Below, piece after piece: positions 25,451 through 32,711 of a stretch of DNA of 46,486 bases. How positions within the stretch are numbered: position 1 is the stretch's first letter; every line of letters starts with the position of its first letter. The stretch spans positions 1-46,486 of the forward strand of contig NZ_CP076131.1 of the NCBI RefSeq assembly GCF_018736065.1. The letters are read 5' to 3'. Position numbers and translations under genes: made by a program. Source of the stretch: Flammeovirga kamogawensis. Its GTDB lineage: Bacteria > Bacteroidota > Bacteroidia > Cytophagales > Flammeovirgaceae. The notes beneath the pieces are model-generated. The model was not told the DNA's origin. It saw nothing but the letters and a program-made list of their open reading frames with translations, and made no database searches.

Positions 25451-26041
25451 ATGAGGTATCAAGAAATACGAGCTGAATTTGATAAAGAAACAGTGACGGT
25501 GTATCAAGCATACAATAAAAATATCGCATTATCTGCAATCAGAAATAACAAGTTTGAAAAGCCATTTTCATTTAATCGAATGACTTGGATTAAACCATCT
25601 TTTCTTTGGTTAATGGAAAGAAGTAATTGGGGAAATAAATCTAATCAAGATTATATTTTAAAAATTAAGATTAAAAGAGAATGTTGGGAAAGAGCATTAT
25701 CTATTGGAGTATTAACAGACCCTGACAAGCAAGTATATTCAACTGGCTATGAATGGGAAAAGCAATTTAAAGAAGCGAAAGTTCATATACAATGGGATCC
25801 AGAAAGGACTTTAAAAGGTGGAAAATTGAAAGAGAGAACTATTCAAGTAGGAATTAGTAGATATTTAATAGAAGAGTATAATAATGATTGGATTAGTGAA
25901 ATAGATGACCTAACACCTATAGTAAAAAAAATGAATCAATTGCGTAGAGCTGGTAAATATAAAGAAATGAAAAGATTATTGCCTAACGAAAAATTATATC
26001 CATTAAACAAAGAAATTGAAAAGAGAATTGGTGTAAGATAA
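25451..26041 (+). CDS. DUF4291-family protein (cassette 6, second gene)
   Basis: A 196-residue protein with the DUF4291 signature: EIRAEFDKETVTVYQAYNK, FEKPFSFNRMTWIKPSFLWL, MERSNWGNK, QWDPER. Function unknown; the family is widespread and frequently cassette- or island-borne. The stop sits 6 bases before the attC 6 R'' box. Confidence 0.85.
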   Translation: MRYQEIRAEFDKETVTVYQAYNKNIALSAIRNNKFEKPFSFNRMTWIKPSFLWLMERSNWGNKSNQDYILKIKIKRECWERALSIGVLTDPDKQVYSTGYEWEKQFKEAKVHIQWDPERTLKGGKLKERTIQVGISRYLIEEYNNDWISEIDDLTPIVKKMNQLRRAGKYKEMKRLLPNEKLYPLNKEIEKRIGVR

Positions 26042-26046
26042 CGAGC

Positions 26047-26098
26047 GCACAACACCACCTAAACTGCATTAAAACGCAGCTTAGCCAAAACGTTACAG
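26047..26098 (+). repeat. attC site 6
   Basis: R'' GCACAAC (26047-26053) and R' GTTACAG (26092-26098). CTAAACTGC/GCAGCTTAG form the L stem with a short centre. It is a 52-bp compact attC. R'' complements the cassette 6 start GTTGTGCG. Confidence 0.85.
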
Positions 26099-26249
26099 GC
26101 AAGGCTGGGAAGAAATCATCGCCCATATCTAATATTCCATAGTCCATCCCAACCCGCAAACAGCACATTTACAAATCGCACAGGCTAACACACAATCCAA
26201 AATTTGTAAAAGAGCTGTTTAGTCCTATCGCACCATTACATATAAGTTA

Positions 26250-26257
26250 TAACTTTG
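26250..26257 (+). promoter_or_regulatory. Bacteroidota -7 box before fur-like gene
   Basis: TAACTTTG matches TAnnTTTG, 4 bases before the ATG, so the transcript would be leaderless or nearly so unless another box is used. It shows that cassette 7 may carry its own promoter. Confidence 0.45.
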
Positions 26258-26261
26258 CAAC

Positions 26262-26666
26262 ATGAAAATTGAAGACAAACTAAAGCAAAGAGACATCAAA
26301 CCAACAGCAATGCGTGAGTTGGTGTATGAAGTATTGGATAAAAACAAGAAAGCCTTAAGCCTTTATGAAATTGAAAAGCAATTTGATAATGTAGAACGCT
26401 CAACAATTTTCAGAACCCTAAAGACTTTTCAAGACCATTTGCTTATTCATAGCGTCGACGATGGTACTGGTGCAGTGAAGTATGCACTTTGCGACGATGA
26501 TTGTACTTGTCAACCCGATGACCTTCATGTCCATTTCCTTTGTAACAAATGTGGACAAACCCATTGTTTGCGCGATATGTCTATTCCTAAAATGGATTTG
26601 CCGAAATCATTCTCCTTTGAAAGTGCCAATTTTGTAGTAAAGGGAACTTGCTCAAACTGCAAATGA
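26262..26666 (+). CDS. Fur-family metalloregulator
   Basis: A 134-residue protein. A winged helix (KQRDIKPTAMRELVYEVLDK, then KQFDNVERSTIFRTLKTF) is followed by a metal-binding C-terminal domain with DDLHVHFLCNKCGQTHC and a terminal CSNC. The cysteine pairs fit structural zinc. It likely represses the two downstream genes in response to Zn or Fe; the metal is not decidable. First gene of the three-gene cassette 7. Confidence 0.88.
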   Translation: MKIEDKLKQRDIKPTAMRELVYEVLDKNKKALSLYEIEKQFDNVERSTIFRTLKTFQDHLLIHSVDDGTGAVKYALCDDDCTCQPDDLHVHFLCNKCGQTHCLRDMSIPKMDLPKSFSFESANFVVKGTCSNCK

Positions 26667-26700
26667 AAACTTTGCACTACTGTTGCATGTGAATCGGCCT

Positions 26701-26708
26701 TAGATTTG
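26701..26708 (+). promoter_or_regulatory. Bacteroidota -7 box before the methyltransferase-like gene
   Basis: TAGATTTG matches TAnnTTTG, 25 bases before the ATG at 26733. Confidence 0.45.
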
Positions 26709-26732
26709 TAGTATAATTTAAAAATCAGAACT

Positions 26733-27326
26733 ATGGCAACATACTTATTCACTTTTTATTGCACTTTTCTTGTAGTCCTTTTTGTAATGCCAAGTTACAG
26801 AACCTACAAAAAGACAGGCATAAACCCGTTCAAATTTACTAAAGATGAAACCGCAATTAACTATGTTGGAAAAGCTTATAAAATTATCTCGGCAATAGCA
26901 TTTATTACTATTACCCTAAATGCTTTTCTGCCTAGAGCAATGCAGTATTTGGCAACAATAGAATATTTAAAATCAGACATTATCGTTTGGATAGGTTTCG
27001 GTTTTTTACATCTTGCTTTTCTTGTAATTTTCATTGCTCAACGAAATATGGCTAATGAATGGCGCATTGGGATAGACGATGAAAACAAAGTAAACCTAAT
27101 TACGAAAGGACTTTTTGGAATATCAAGAAATCCAATCTTTCTAGGTGTATTAATTGCATTTGTAGGAATGTTCTTGATTATTCCTAATGCTGTTACTTTT
27201 GTTATTTTGATTTCAGGTTTTATAGTAATTCAGGTTCAGGTTAGACTTGAAGAAGAGTTCTTAATAAAACAACTAGGAGAAGAATACATAGTTTATATGA
27301 ATAATGTTAAACGTTGGTTAATATGA
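26733..27326 (+). CDS. Isoprenylcysteine carboxylmethyltransferase-family membrane protein
   Basis: A 197-residue protein with about four membrane helices and the ICMT/PEMT C-terminal motif LITKGLFGISRNPIFLGVLI and the phrase RLEEEFLIKQLGEEYIVY, which build the S-adenosylmethionine site. The substrate in bacteria is generally unknown. It overlaps the CDF gene by 13 bases, so co-translation is likely. The family is often found next to metal-transport genes. Confidence 0.85.
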   Translation: MATYLFTFYCTFLVVLFVMPSYRTYKKTGINPFKFTKDETAINYVGKAYKIISAIAFITITLNAFLPRAMQYLATIEYLKSDIIVWIGFGFLHLAFLVIFIAQRNMANEWRIGIDDENKVNLITKGLFGISRNPIFLGVLIAFVGMFLIIPNAVTFVILISGFIVIQVQVRLEEEFLIKQLGEEYIVYMNNVKRWLI

Positions 27327-28120
27327 AAAAATCAAAATATCACATATCAAAGATGGATTGCCCTTCCGAAGAAAATATGATTCGAATGAAATTGGATGGA
27401 TTACAAACCATCAAGAAACTTGAATTTGATATAGAAAACCGAAACCTTACTGTATTTCATTCAGAGGAAAATAAAGAAATATTATCTCGTTTAGAGGCAT
27501 TGAACTTTGGTGCAAAACTAACTGAATCAGATTCTATTCCTGATGATGAGGTAGTTTTAGAAGAATCCAATGTGCAGTCAAAACTACTTTGGTCAGTATT
27601 AATAATCAATTTTGCATTCTTTATTATTGAAATGACTACAGGATTGTTTTCAAAGTCAATGGGTTTGGTAGCTGATTCCTTGGATATGTTAGCCGATTCC
27701 TTTGTATATGGATTAAGCCTTTGGGCAGTTGGTTCAACAGTTATAAGAAAAAAGAAAGTTGCTCGTTGGAGTGGGTATTTTCAATTATCGCTTGCCCTTT
27801 TGGGTATAATAGAAGTTGTAAGGAGATTCATAGGTTCTGAAGAAATGCCAGATTATCGAATTATGATTGGTGTATCAATTTTTGCGTTAATAGCTAATGG
27901 ATTTTGCTTGTATTTACTCCAAAAATCAAAAAGCAACGAAGCTCACATGAAAGCAAGTATGATTTTCACCTCGAATGATGTGATTATTAATTCTGGAGTA
28001 ATCCTAGCAGGTGTATTAGTTTTACTCACACAATCCAAATATCCCGACTTAATTATTGGTTCAGTAGTTTTTATTATTGTTGTTCGTGGAGCAATTAGAA
28101 TTTTAAAACTAGGAAAATAA
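27314..28120 (+). CDS. Cation diffusion facilitator with N-terminal heavy-metal-like domain
   Basis: A 268-residue protein. Residues ~4-75 resemble an HMA-like fold (SKMDCPSEENMIRMKLDGLQ) with a single Cys rather than CxxC. The membrane domain follows, with five to six helices and the CDF signature SMGLVADSLDMLADSFVYGL (two Asp metal ligands) and the matching TSNDVIINSG in a later helix. It exports Zn or a related ion across the inner membrane. Expected control is by the Fur-like repressor two genes upstream. Confidence 0.85.
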   Translation: MVNMKKSKYHISKMDCPSEENMIRMKLDGLQTIKKLEFDIENRNLTVFHSEENKEILSRLEALNFGAKLTESDSIPDDEVVLEESNVQSKLLWSVLIINFAFFIIEMTTGLFSKSMGLVADSLDMLADSFVYGLSLWAVGSTVIRKKKVARWSGYFQLSLALLGIIEVVRRFIGSEEMPDYRIMIGVSIFALIANGFCLYLLQKSKSNEAHMKASMIFTSNDVIINSGVILAGVLVLLTQSKYPDLIIGSVVFIIVVRGAIRILKLGK

Positions 28121-28230
28121 TGAAACCAATTAATATAAAATCAACAAATTGACTACAGAAAGTGGGAACTTTAATGAATTATTGATTTATAGGAATATCT
28201 TGCAATTTTTATTTTCAGCTAACCAACGCT

Positions 28231-28298
28231 ATTGCAGGCACATTGGCTAAGCCTCACAAGGCAAACCCACTTCCAAAGCTTACCAAAGAGCCTGCAAT
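28231..28298. repeat. Palindromic segment at the end of cassette 7
   Basis: ATTGCAGGC (28231-28239) pairs with GCCTGCAAT (28290-28298), with inner GCTAAGC/GCTTACC near-matches. It may be a decayed attC embedded before attC 7, implying fusion of two former cassettes. Confidence 0.45.
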
Positions 28299-28356
28299 CT
28301 CCGCCGCTCACATTAGCATTAGTGTTCCAATGTGTCAGATTTTCATAAAGCCCAGC

Positions 28357-28485
28357 CTGTAACAACATATAAAAATAATGCGGGCAAAATAAGGCTTGCA
28401 ACGGTTCATCTATTTGCTATCTTTGGTAACATAATTAATAAGTTAATGCGCTTAAACCCGCACTATTCTTATATAAACGTTACCT
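28357..28485 (+). repeat. attC site 7 (long form)
   Basis: R'' lies in GCCTGTAAC (28355-28363), the complement of cassette 7's start GTTACAGGC. R' is GTTACCT (28479-28485). The stem AACATATAAAAATAATGCGGG region faces CCCGCACTATTCTTATATAA (28456-28475). At ~129 bp it is of the long VCR-like size class. Confidence 0.75.
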
Positions 28486-28507
28486 GCAATGTAACCAAAA
28501 TAATGAA

Positions 28508-29494
28508 ATGAAGTACTACATAATTATCTTAATCTCTATTTTGACATTGTCGTGCCAAACAAAACAGAACAATACAGAAAACAGCAAAATTGATTTATTA
28601 TTTGAGAGTAATTTTGAGCATAGTTTAATATCTCGTGGAAACAATTTCCCTGACTTTCAATATAAAAAAGATAGTATGGACTTCTTCTTAATTTCCTTAC
28701 ACCAAAATATTCCAATTTCGGATTTTAAGAAAAGAGCAAAACTTACAGATAACCAAATCAATAAAATTAAAAAGTTATTAGAAACTAAAAATTGGCTTCA
28801 TTATACTAATGGAAAACCAAAGCCAAGTGTCTTTATTGCCACACAGAAAGATGGAGAAAAACTATTTAAAAGTTCAATTCCTATTGCAAATAAAGTTGTT
28901 GGAGAAATACAAAAAGAATTACCCGATATTAAATTGAAATTTAACGAAACTGAAATTTCTAAAACTCAAGATTTTGAAAAATGGTCATTCCTGATTTTAA
29001 GTAATGTATTACTTGATTCTTGGCAAATTGATAATGTGGAAAAATATTACTTAAATAAAGAAAAACGACCAAACAGACACGGAAAAAATTATTACTATAG
29101 CATAATGGAAAATACTGACAAAAACCGTGAAACTTTTGGAATATATGGAAATCAATACGAGGAAATAAACGGAAAATCAATTAGTATATATGGAAATAAT
29201 AGATTAAATATTTCGTTAAAGCAATCCGAAAATGAAATTTCAAAATCAGACAATGAAATCTTCAGTAAAATTGCGAGTGATTTTAAACCAAAATTGATAG
29301 ATATTCTTAATTCAGAGGACAATTACATTAGAAAAACATATAAGGAAACAGGTTACCAAAAGGAAATAACATTTGAGGAATTTTTTATTTGGTGGTATCA
29401 TTTTATGTATACTATGGCAACAAAGATAATGAGTGATAATAATATGTTGAAAATCCCTGATAGTGGAAATTTTGAATATCAAATAGAGGAATAA
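28508..29494 (+). CDS. Lipoprotein, unknown (cassette 8)
   Basis: A 328-residue protein with a lipoprotein signal (IIILISILTLSC, lipobox Cys16). The mature part is unrecognised, with a Lys/Asn-rich middle and an aromatic C-terminal segment (FEEFFIWWYHFMYTMATKIM). It begins 29 bases after the junction at 28479. The cassette's 3' end near 29503 (AGTAGGTAATC) only loosely complements the start GTTACCTGC, so its attC is degenerate and the array ends here. Confidence 0.7.
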   Translation: MKYYIIILISILTLSCQTKQNNTENSKIDLLFESNFEHSLISRGNNFPDFQYKKDSMDFFLISLHQNIPISDFKKRAKLTDNQINKIKKLLETKNWLHYTNGKPKPSVFIATQKDGEKLFKSSIPIANKVVGEIQKELPDIKLKFNETEISKTQDFEKWSFLILSNVLLDSWQIDNVEKYYLNKEKRPNRHGKNYYYSIMENTDKNRETFGIYGNQYEEINGKSISIYGNNRLNISLKQSENEISKSDNEIFSKIASDFKPKLIDILNSEDNYIRKTYKETGYQKEITFEEFFIWWYHFMYTMATKIMSDNNMLKIPDSGNFEYQIEE

Positions 29495-29738
29495 ATACAG
29501 TAGGTAATCGAGTAGACCGCCCCGTCAGTAAAAACTGACAGGGAGAGCCTTGCACACCACCTTTAGATTAGCAATTGAGTATATTTTATTAAATTTTAAA
29601 AATTGAGGTGAACTATTCACACCACTAAGCTTTAGGCTCATGTACGGAGGTTGGCTACTTTTTGATAATCTTCACCCATAACACCAGTTATGGGTAATAC
29701 TCAGCACAACACAAGTTGTGCAGAATACTATAAACCAG

Positions 29739-29767
29739 AGGCATTGCTTTTCAAACAAGCAGTGCCT
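29739..29767. terminator. Intrinsic terminator-like hairpin
   Basis: AGGCATTGCTT (29739-29749) pairs with AAGCAGTGCCT (29757-29767) via one G-T pair, followed by TTGTTGTA. The sequence is clearly related to 20263-20298. Confidence 0.6.
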
Positions 29768-29945
29768 TTGTTGTATATAAAAACTATTTGATTCAATTAT
29801 CTCATTAAGAACTTTCTGTTAGCTTTTTGAAGTTCGTAGCTCTAGGTCCAACGCCTACGCTCAAAAGGGTAGAGGATAGCTTCTATTACTTTTAAAGTTC
29901 AGTATATCTCTCAACCCTTTTGCCAACTCGCCATTGATGTAACGG

Positions 29946-30030
29946 CCACCACAAAAGCCAATAGAAAAAATAATCTCAGTTGTAAAGCTGAAAGTCTTCA
30001 ATCATTTTTCTATCCGCTTTTGTTCCGCAC
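29946..30030 (+). repeat. 85-bp structured repeat, right copy
   Basis: Direct copy of 19328-19412; weaker similarity (AGTATGC-N2-TAGTAA) trails ~120 bases beyond both copies. The two copies bracket the CoiA-like gene and the whole cassette array. Confidence 0.8.
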
Positions 30031-30247
30031 ATTGCAGTGGTCAGTAAAAAACACTTCCGCAGGCTACAGTAATTTTTACAGTTCACAGCAATCTTCCCTC
30101 GGCTGATGATTTTCAAGTATGCGTAGTAGTAACTTTTGAAAGGGTGGTGTTCGTATATATAAGTTCGTTTTGTGAAACTATATTAGTGTTTTTTGAGATA
30201 GGGGCAAAGTACATCTGCAAGGTCTTCTGCTAAATTGCCCGTTCCTT

Positions 30248-30480
30248 CGTAAAGCAAAACAAAAAAGCTAGTCCACACCTTCCACACAAGCAAACTCCTA
30301 ACTCCCCAAGTGCTCCAAAAGATGGTCACTAAACAAAGGGCATACAAGAGTGTATAAACTCCTGTCGTCGCTCTTGTATGCCCTTTATTTACTGCCCTAG
30401 TATCTTTTGCACTTGGGGGCGTTAGGGGCTTGCTTTAAGTGTGGGGTGCGGGCTAGCTTTTTTTATCGTTTCGCTTTACT
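30248..30480. repeat. Giant imperfect inverted repeat, ~105-bp arms, 20-bp loop
   Basis: The innermost 16 bp are perfect: AAAGGGCATACAAGAG (30335-30350) against CTCTTGTATGCCCTTT (30371-30386). Matching continues outward with bulges: CCCCAAGTGC...AAAAGAT against ATCTTTTGCACTTGGGG, CCTAAC against GTTAGG, AAGC against GCTT, CCACAC against GTGTGG, AAAAAGCTAG against CTAGCTTTTT, and GTAAAGC against GCTTTAC. No gene is in it. Confidence 0.85.
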
Positions 30481-30651
30481 CATCCACTACATTCTTAATT
30501 AGGGGCGAGTGGGGGCGTGGTCTACCAAATTTTCCTCTTATCTCCTAATTTAGGTGTTCTAAAATAGAATAAAAAAAGCTAACTTTTGTCATGTAAAATA
30601 CTGTATTTCAGCTAGTTAATTACATTTAAAATCACTATATTAGTATAACGA

Positions 30652-30696
30652 AATAAGGGAAGACGTTCTCTTATTGTAAAGGGTAGCTCCCTTATT
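30652..30696. terminator. Terminator or attenuator before the 30.8-kb operon
   Basis: AATAAGGGA (30652-30660) pairs with TCCCTTATT (30688-30696), followed by TTATATTTTTT. Confidence 0.6.
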
Positions 30697-30717
30697 TTAT
30701 ATTTTTTATATCACAAA

Positions 30718-30761
30718 AAAAGCAATAAAACTACGTCGCCAAACACCGTTTTACTGCTTTT
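30718..30761 (+). promoter_or_regulatory. Leader hairpin of the 30.8-kb operon
   Basis: AAAAGCAATAAAAC (30718-30731) pairs with GTTTTACTGCTTTT (30748-30761), ending 14 bases before the first ATG. It would lie in the 5' leader and hide the start region. Confidence 0.55.
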
Positions 30762-30775
30762 AAATCTTTCAATTT

Positions 30776-31186
30776 ATGCAATCTATTCATTTTTCAGCGA
30801 TTGAGCAAATAGGCTCTCGCATTATTCCTTATGTGGCTTATGCTGTAGCTTCTTATCAGCATCTAAAATCGAAGACTTACAAAGAATTGAAAACACCTGG
30901 TAATGTCTGGGCTTCTGAACAAATCGGTTTTACTCCAGAGTCTTCAGATATGCCACTGGCTAGAGATTTAGCCTTATACTACTTTTCAGAGATGAAATCT
31001 TTGTTTTCTCATCATCCTATAGCACTTCTACAAGCTAAAAAAACTATCGCTTTTACTATTTCGTTGCATCGTATCGAGTTAGAACGTAAGCATAAAGCAG
31101 CTATTAAAATCAATCAAATGTGCCCGTTACCTGTGCCAGAAGATTATAAAAAATCAGAGGTAGAATATTCAAACCTTCCTTTTTAA
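30776..31186 (+). CDS. Unknown helical protein, first gene of the 30.8-kb operon
   Basis: A 136-residue soluble, helix-rich protein (IPYVAYAVASYQHLKSKTYK, LQAKKTIAFTISLHRIELE) with no recognised family. It heads a co-directional run of seven genes ending in a RecE-like nuclease, so it may be part of a plasmid recombination or DNA-processing set. Confidence 0.6.
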   Translation: MQSIHFSAIEQIGSRIIPYVAYAVASYQHLKSKTYKELKTPGNVWASEQIGFTPESSDMPLARDLALYYFSEMKSLFSHHPIALLQAKKTIAFTISLHRIELERKHKAAIKINQMCPLPVPEDYKKSEVEYSNLPF

Positions 31187-31207
31187 TATCCTCCTTTAAG
31201 TTTATTT

Positions 31208-31228
31208 GCCCCATTCTTTGGGTGGGGC
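31208..31228 (+). terminator. Intergenic hairpin 1
   Basis: GCCCCA (31208-31213) pairs with TGGGGC (31223-31228), then GTTCTTTCATTTTT. Terminator-like, within the operon. Confidence 0.5.
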
Positions 31229-31258
31229 GTTCTTTCATTTTTCGATTCAAAAAATTTC

Positions 31259-31606
31259 ATGGATTCATATAACGGTTTTAACCTTTATAATGGTTATGCG
31301 GGTACGCAAGACCAAAACGGGCAGATTATCAAAGACACTCCATTTTTAAATTGGTTGGTGACTTTACATCTTAGCAATACAGAAGTTATAGCAACAAAAT
31401 GCATAAAAATTGTAGATCGCTACCAAGAGCAGAAAGCAAAAAGATCGTTGCAATATTTTGTGACAGATCGCTTGAAAGGAGTAAATACTCACTTAGTAAG
31501 GGAGGAAAAAGAAGCTTTTCAGCTTCTTAAAGAAGATCTAAAACAAAACAATCTTACTATTCATCAGGTCAATTGGTCGGAGGTTTACGACAGTTTCAAA
31601 GAATAG
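31259..31606 (+). CDS. Unknown protein, second gene of the 30.8-kb operon
   Basis: A 115-residue soluble protein (FLNWLVTLHLSNTEVIATKC, YFVTDRLKGVNTHLVREEKE) with no signal peptide and no recognised family. Confidence 0.6.
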   Translation: MDSYNGFNLYNGYAGTQDQNGQIIKDTPFLNWLVTLHLSNTEVIATKCIKIVDRYQEQKAKRSLQYFVTDRLKGVNTHLVREEKEAFQLLKEDLKQNNLTIHQVNWSEVYDSFKE

Positions 31607-31626
31607 TAATTTTCATTCTTCTTTTT

Positions 31627-31654
31627 CAGCCTACAGCTTTCGGCTGTGGTGCTG
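31627..31654 (+). terminator. Intergenic hairpin 2
   Basis: CAGC-CT-ACAGC-TTTCG-GCTGT-GGT-GCTG: two stacked stems, followed by TTTCTAAATTTTTCT. Confidence 0.5.
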
Positions 31655-31698
31655 AGTTTCTAAATTTTTCTACTTCTCATTTTTAAATTTTCACAGCA

Positions 31699-32130
31699 AT
31701 GAAAATCATTAACCATAATCATGGTAAAGCGGTTGTTTTCGCTTCTGGTGTTATCGTAGTTAAGTTATCTGCTGATTATTATAAGTTTTATGCTACTCAG
31801 TTTAAAAGCTTTAAGCTGACAAAATCAGCCATCAAAACAGCAAGAAAAACGCACTCAGTACGTGATAAAGAAAATGTTTCTTTTTCTGATGTTATTAATA
31901 TCGGTTTAGAGTATTTCAAAGGGGTACATCAAGTAAGGTGGGACCACCTTTTGCAAAATCAGAGTGCTATTTTAGATCTTATAAAGAACTATGTTCTTGC
32001 AGAGGAAAGTAGTTCAAAGAGTGAAACGGAACAGCCTAAAGAAACACTCGAAGCAGAAGAAATCCAAGGCATTCAGCAAATAAGTGTTGTGCTAACTGAA
32101 GCACCGCAGAGCCTTAACGGTAAGCACTAG
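31699..32130 (+). CDS. Unknown protein, third gene of the 30.8-kb operon
   Basis: A 143-residue protein with a basic middle (FKSFKLTKSAIKTARKTHSV) that could contact DNA and an acidic C-terminal tail (SSSKSETEQPKETLEAEEIQ). Family unknown. Confidence 0.6.
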   Translation: MKIINHNHGKAVVFASGVIVVKLSADYYKFYATQFKSFKLTKSAIKTARKTHSVRDKENVSFSDVINIGLEYFKGVHQVRWDHLLQNQSAILDLIKNYVLAEESSSKSETEQPKETLEAEEIQGIQQISVVLTEAPQSLNGKH

Positions 32131-32165
32131 AATTCAATAAAAATAACGATTCATAATTAGGTAGT

Positions 32166-32182
32166 AACTGCCGTTGGCAGTT
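32166..32182 (+). terminator. Intergenic hairpin 3
   Basis: AACTGCC-GTT-GGCAGTT, perfect 7-bp stem, with GTAG/CTGC extending it. Confidence 0.5.
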
Positions 32183-32220
32183 GCTGCTATTCTCTAACAT
32201 TTCTCAAAAAATACAATCAC

Positions 32221-32631
32221 ATGGTTTTAATATTAAAAGGTCAAGAACATAAAATGACCATCATCGAACATGAGCTTTTTTTAGTGGGCCTAGAAGACGA
32301 TACAGACGAGCAGAACGATACAGGTCATATTTTCTTTACAGTGCTTATCAATGAGCAAGAATTTTTTGTAAAGGTCAAATTTTCTATTGGCTATAACGTG
32401 AAAAGTTCTCCAGGTTCTTATTGGGTTCCACCTTCAAGGGAAATTACTTTTTCGGGTGTTGAGTTTGATTTTAACGACATCAATTTTCTAAAGGAAGAGA
32501 AGGACCAAATTAAGGATAAAGTGAAGCTAAATAGCTATACAATAGGTATGCGTAAACTTATTGTGAAGCGTTGCGAGGAGATCCAAAATGATCCTTATGA
32601 GTTCTTTGATATTAGAGAATATCATGGCTAA
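32221..32631 (+). CDS. Unknown acidic protein, fourth gene of the 30.8-kb operon
   Basis: A 136-residue, acidic, beta-rich protein (phrases TGHIFFTVLINEQEFFVKVK, SSPGSYWVPPSREITFSGVE). No family recognised. Such acidic beta-rich proteins in recombination gene sets can be single-strand-binding accessory proteins, but nothing here proves it. Confidence 0.6.
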   Translation: MVLILKGQEHKMTIIEHELFLVGLEDDTDEQNDTGHIFFTVLINEQEFFVKVKFSIGYNVKSSPGSYWVPPSREITFSGVEFDFNDINFLKEEKDQIKDKVKLNSYTIGMRKLIVKRCEEIQNDPYEFFDIREYHG

Positions 32632-32653
32632 AAACAGTTTGTAATTTCTTAAC

Positions 32654-32671
32654 GCTCCCAGAAATGGGAGC
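32654..32671 (+). terminator. Intergenic hairpin 4
   Basis: GCTCCCA-GAAA-TGGGAGC: perfect 7-bp stem with a GNRA-type tetraloop, then ACCTTTCAATTTT. Confidence 0.55.
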
Positions 32672-32711
32672 ACCTTTCAATTTTCTAAAAACACAAAAAC
32701 AATAATTCATC

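Larger units (their letters stand above)
22441..29500 (+). mobile_element. Integron-type gene-cassette array without integrase (CALIN-like)
   Basis: There are eight consecutive cassettes bounded by G^TTRRRY-type junctions at 22441, 22897, 23353, 23812, 24369, 24825, 26092 and 28479. Each cassette's start is the complement of its own attC R'' box: GTTATGC/GCATAAC, GTTAGGC/GCCTAAC, GTTGTGC/GCACAAC, GTTACAGGC/GCCTGTAAC. One exception is cassette 2, which starts TTATGC and ends with GCATAAC as expected, while the next junction already carries GTTAGGC. That self-matching is the hallmark of cassettes integrated as circles. No intI gene lies in this window. Confidence 0.88.
29495..30775. other. Non-coding 1.28-kb region rich in palindromes
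   Basis: No gene seen. In order: CCCGTCAG/CTGACAGGG hairpin (29521-29543); CCCATAAC-ACCA-GTTATGGG (29675-29694); GCACAAC-ACAA-GTTGTGC (29704-29721); terminator (29739-29767); 85-bp repeat (29946-30030); the giant inverted repeat (30248-30480); terminator (30652-30696); leader hairpin (30718-30761). Confidence 0.6.

Noticed and set aside
28219-28401. 60-codon minus-strand frame before attC 7
   Set aside because: It lies within palindromic, attC-like DNA; no start signal.
29517-29660. Possible group II intron or other intron end (CCCGTCAG/CTGACAGGG stem and GTACGG nearby)
   Set aside because: Group IIC introns do target attC sites, but no domain V signature or reverse transcriptase was found; the hairpins alone do not support it.
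30248-30480. Giant palindrome as oriT
   Set aside because: No relaxase or other mobilisation gene in the window; an oriT used in trans cannot be excluded but is unsupported.
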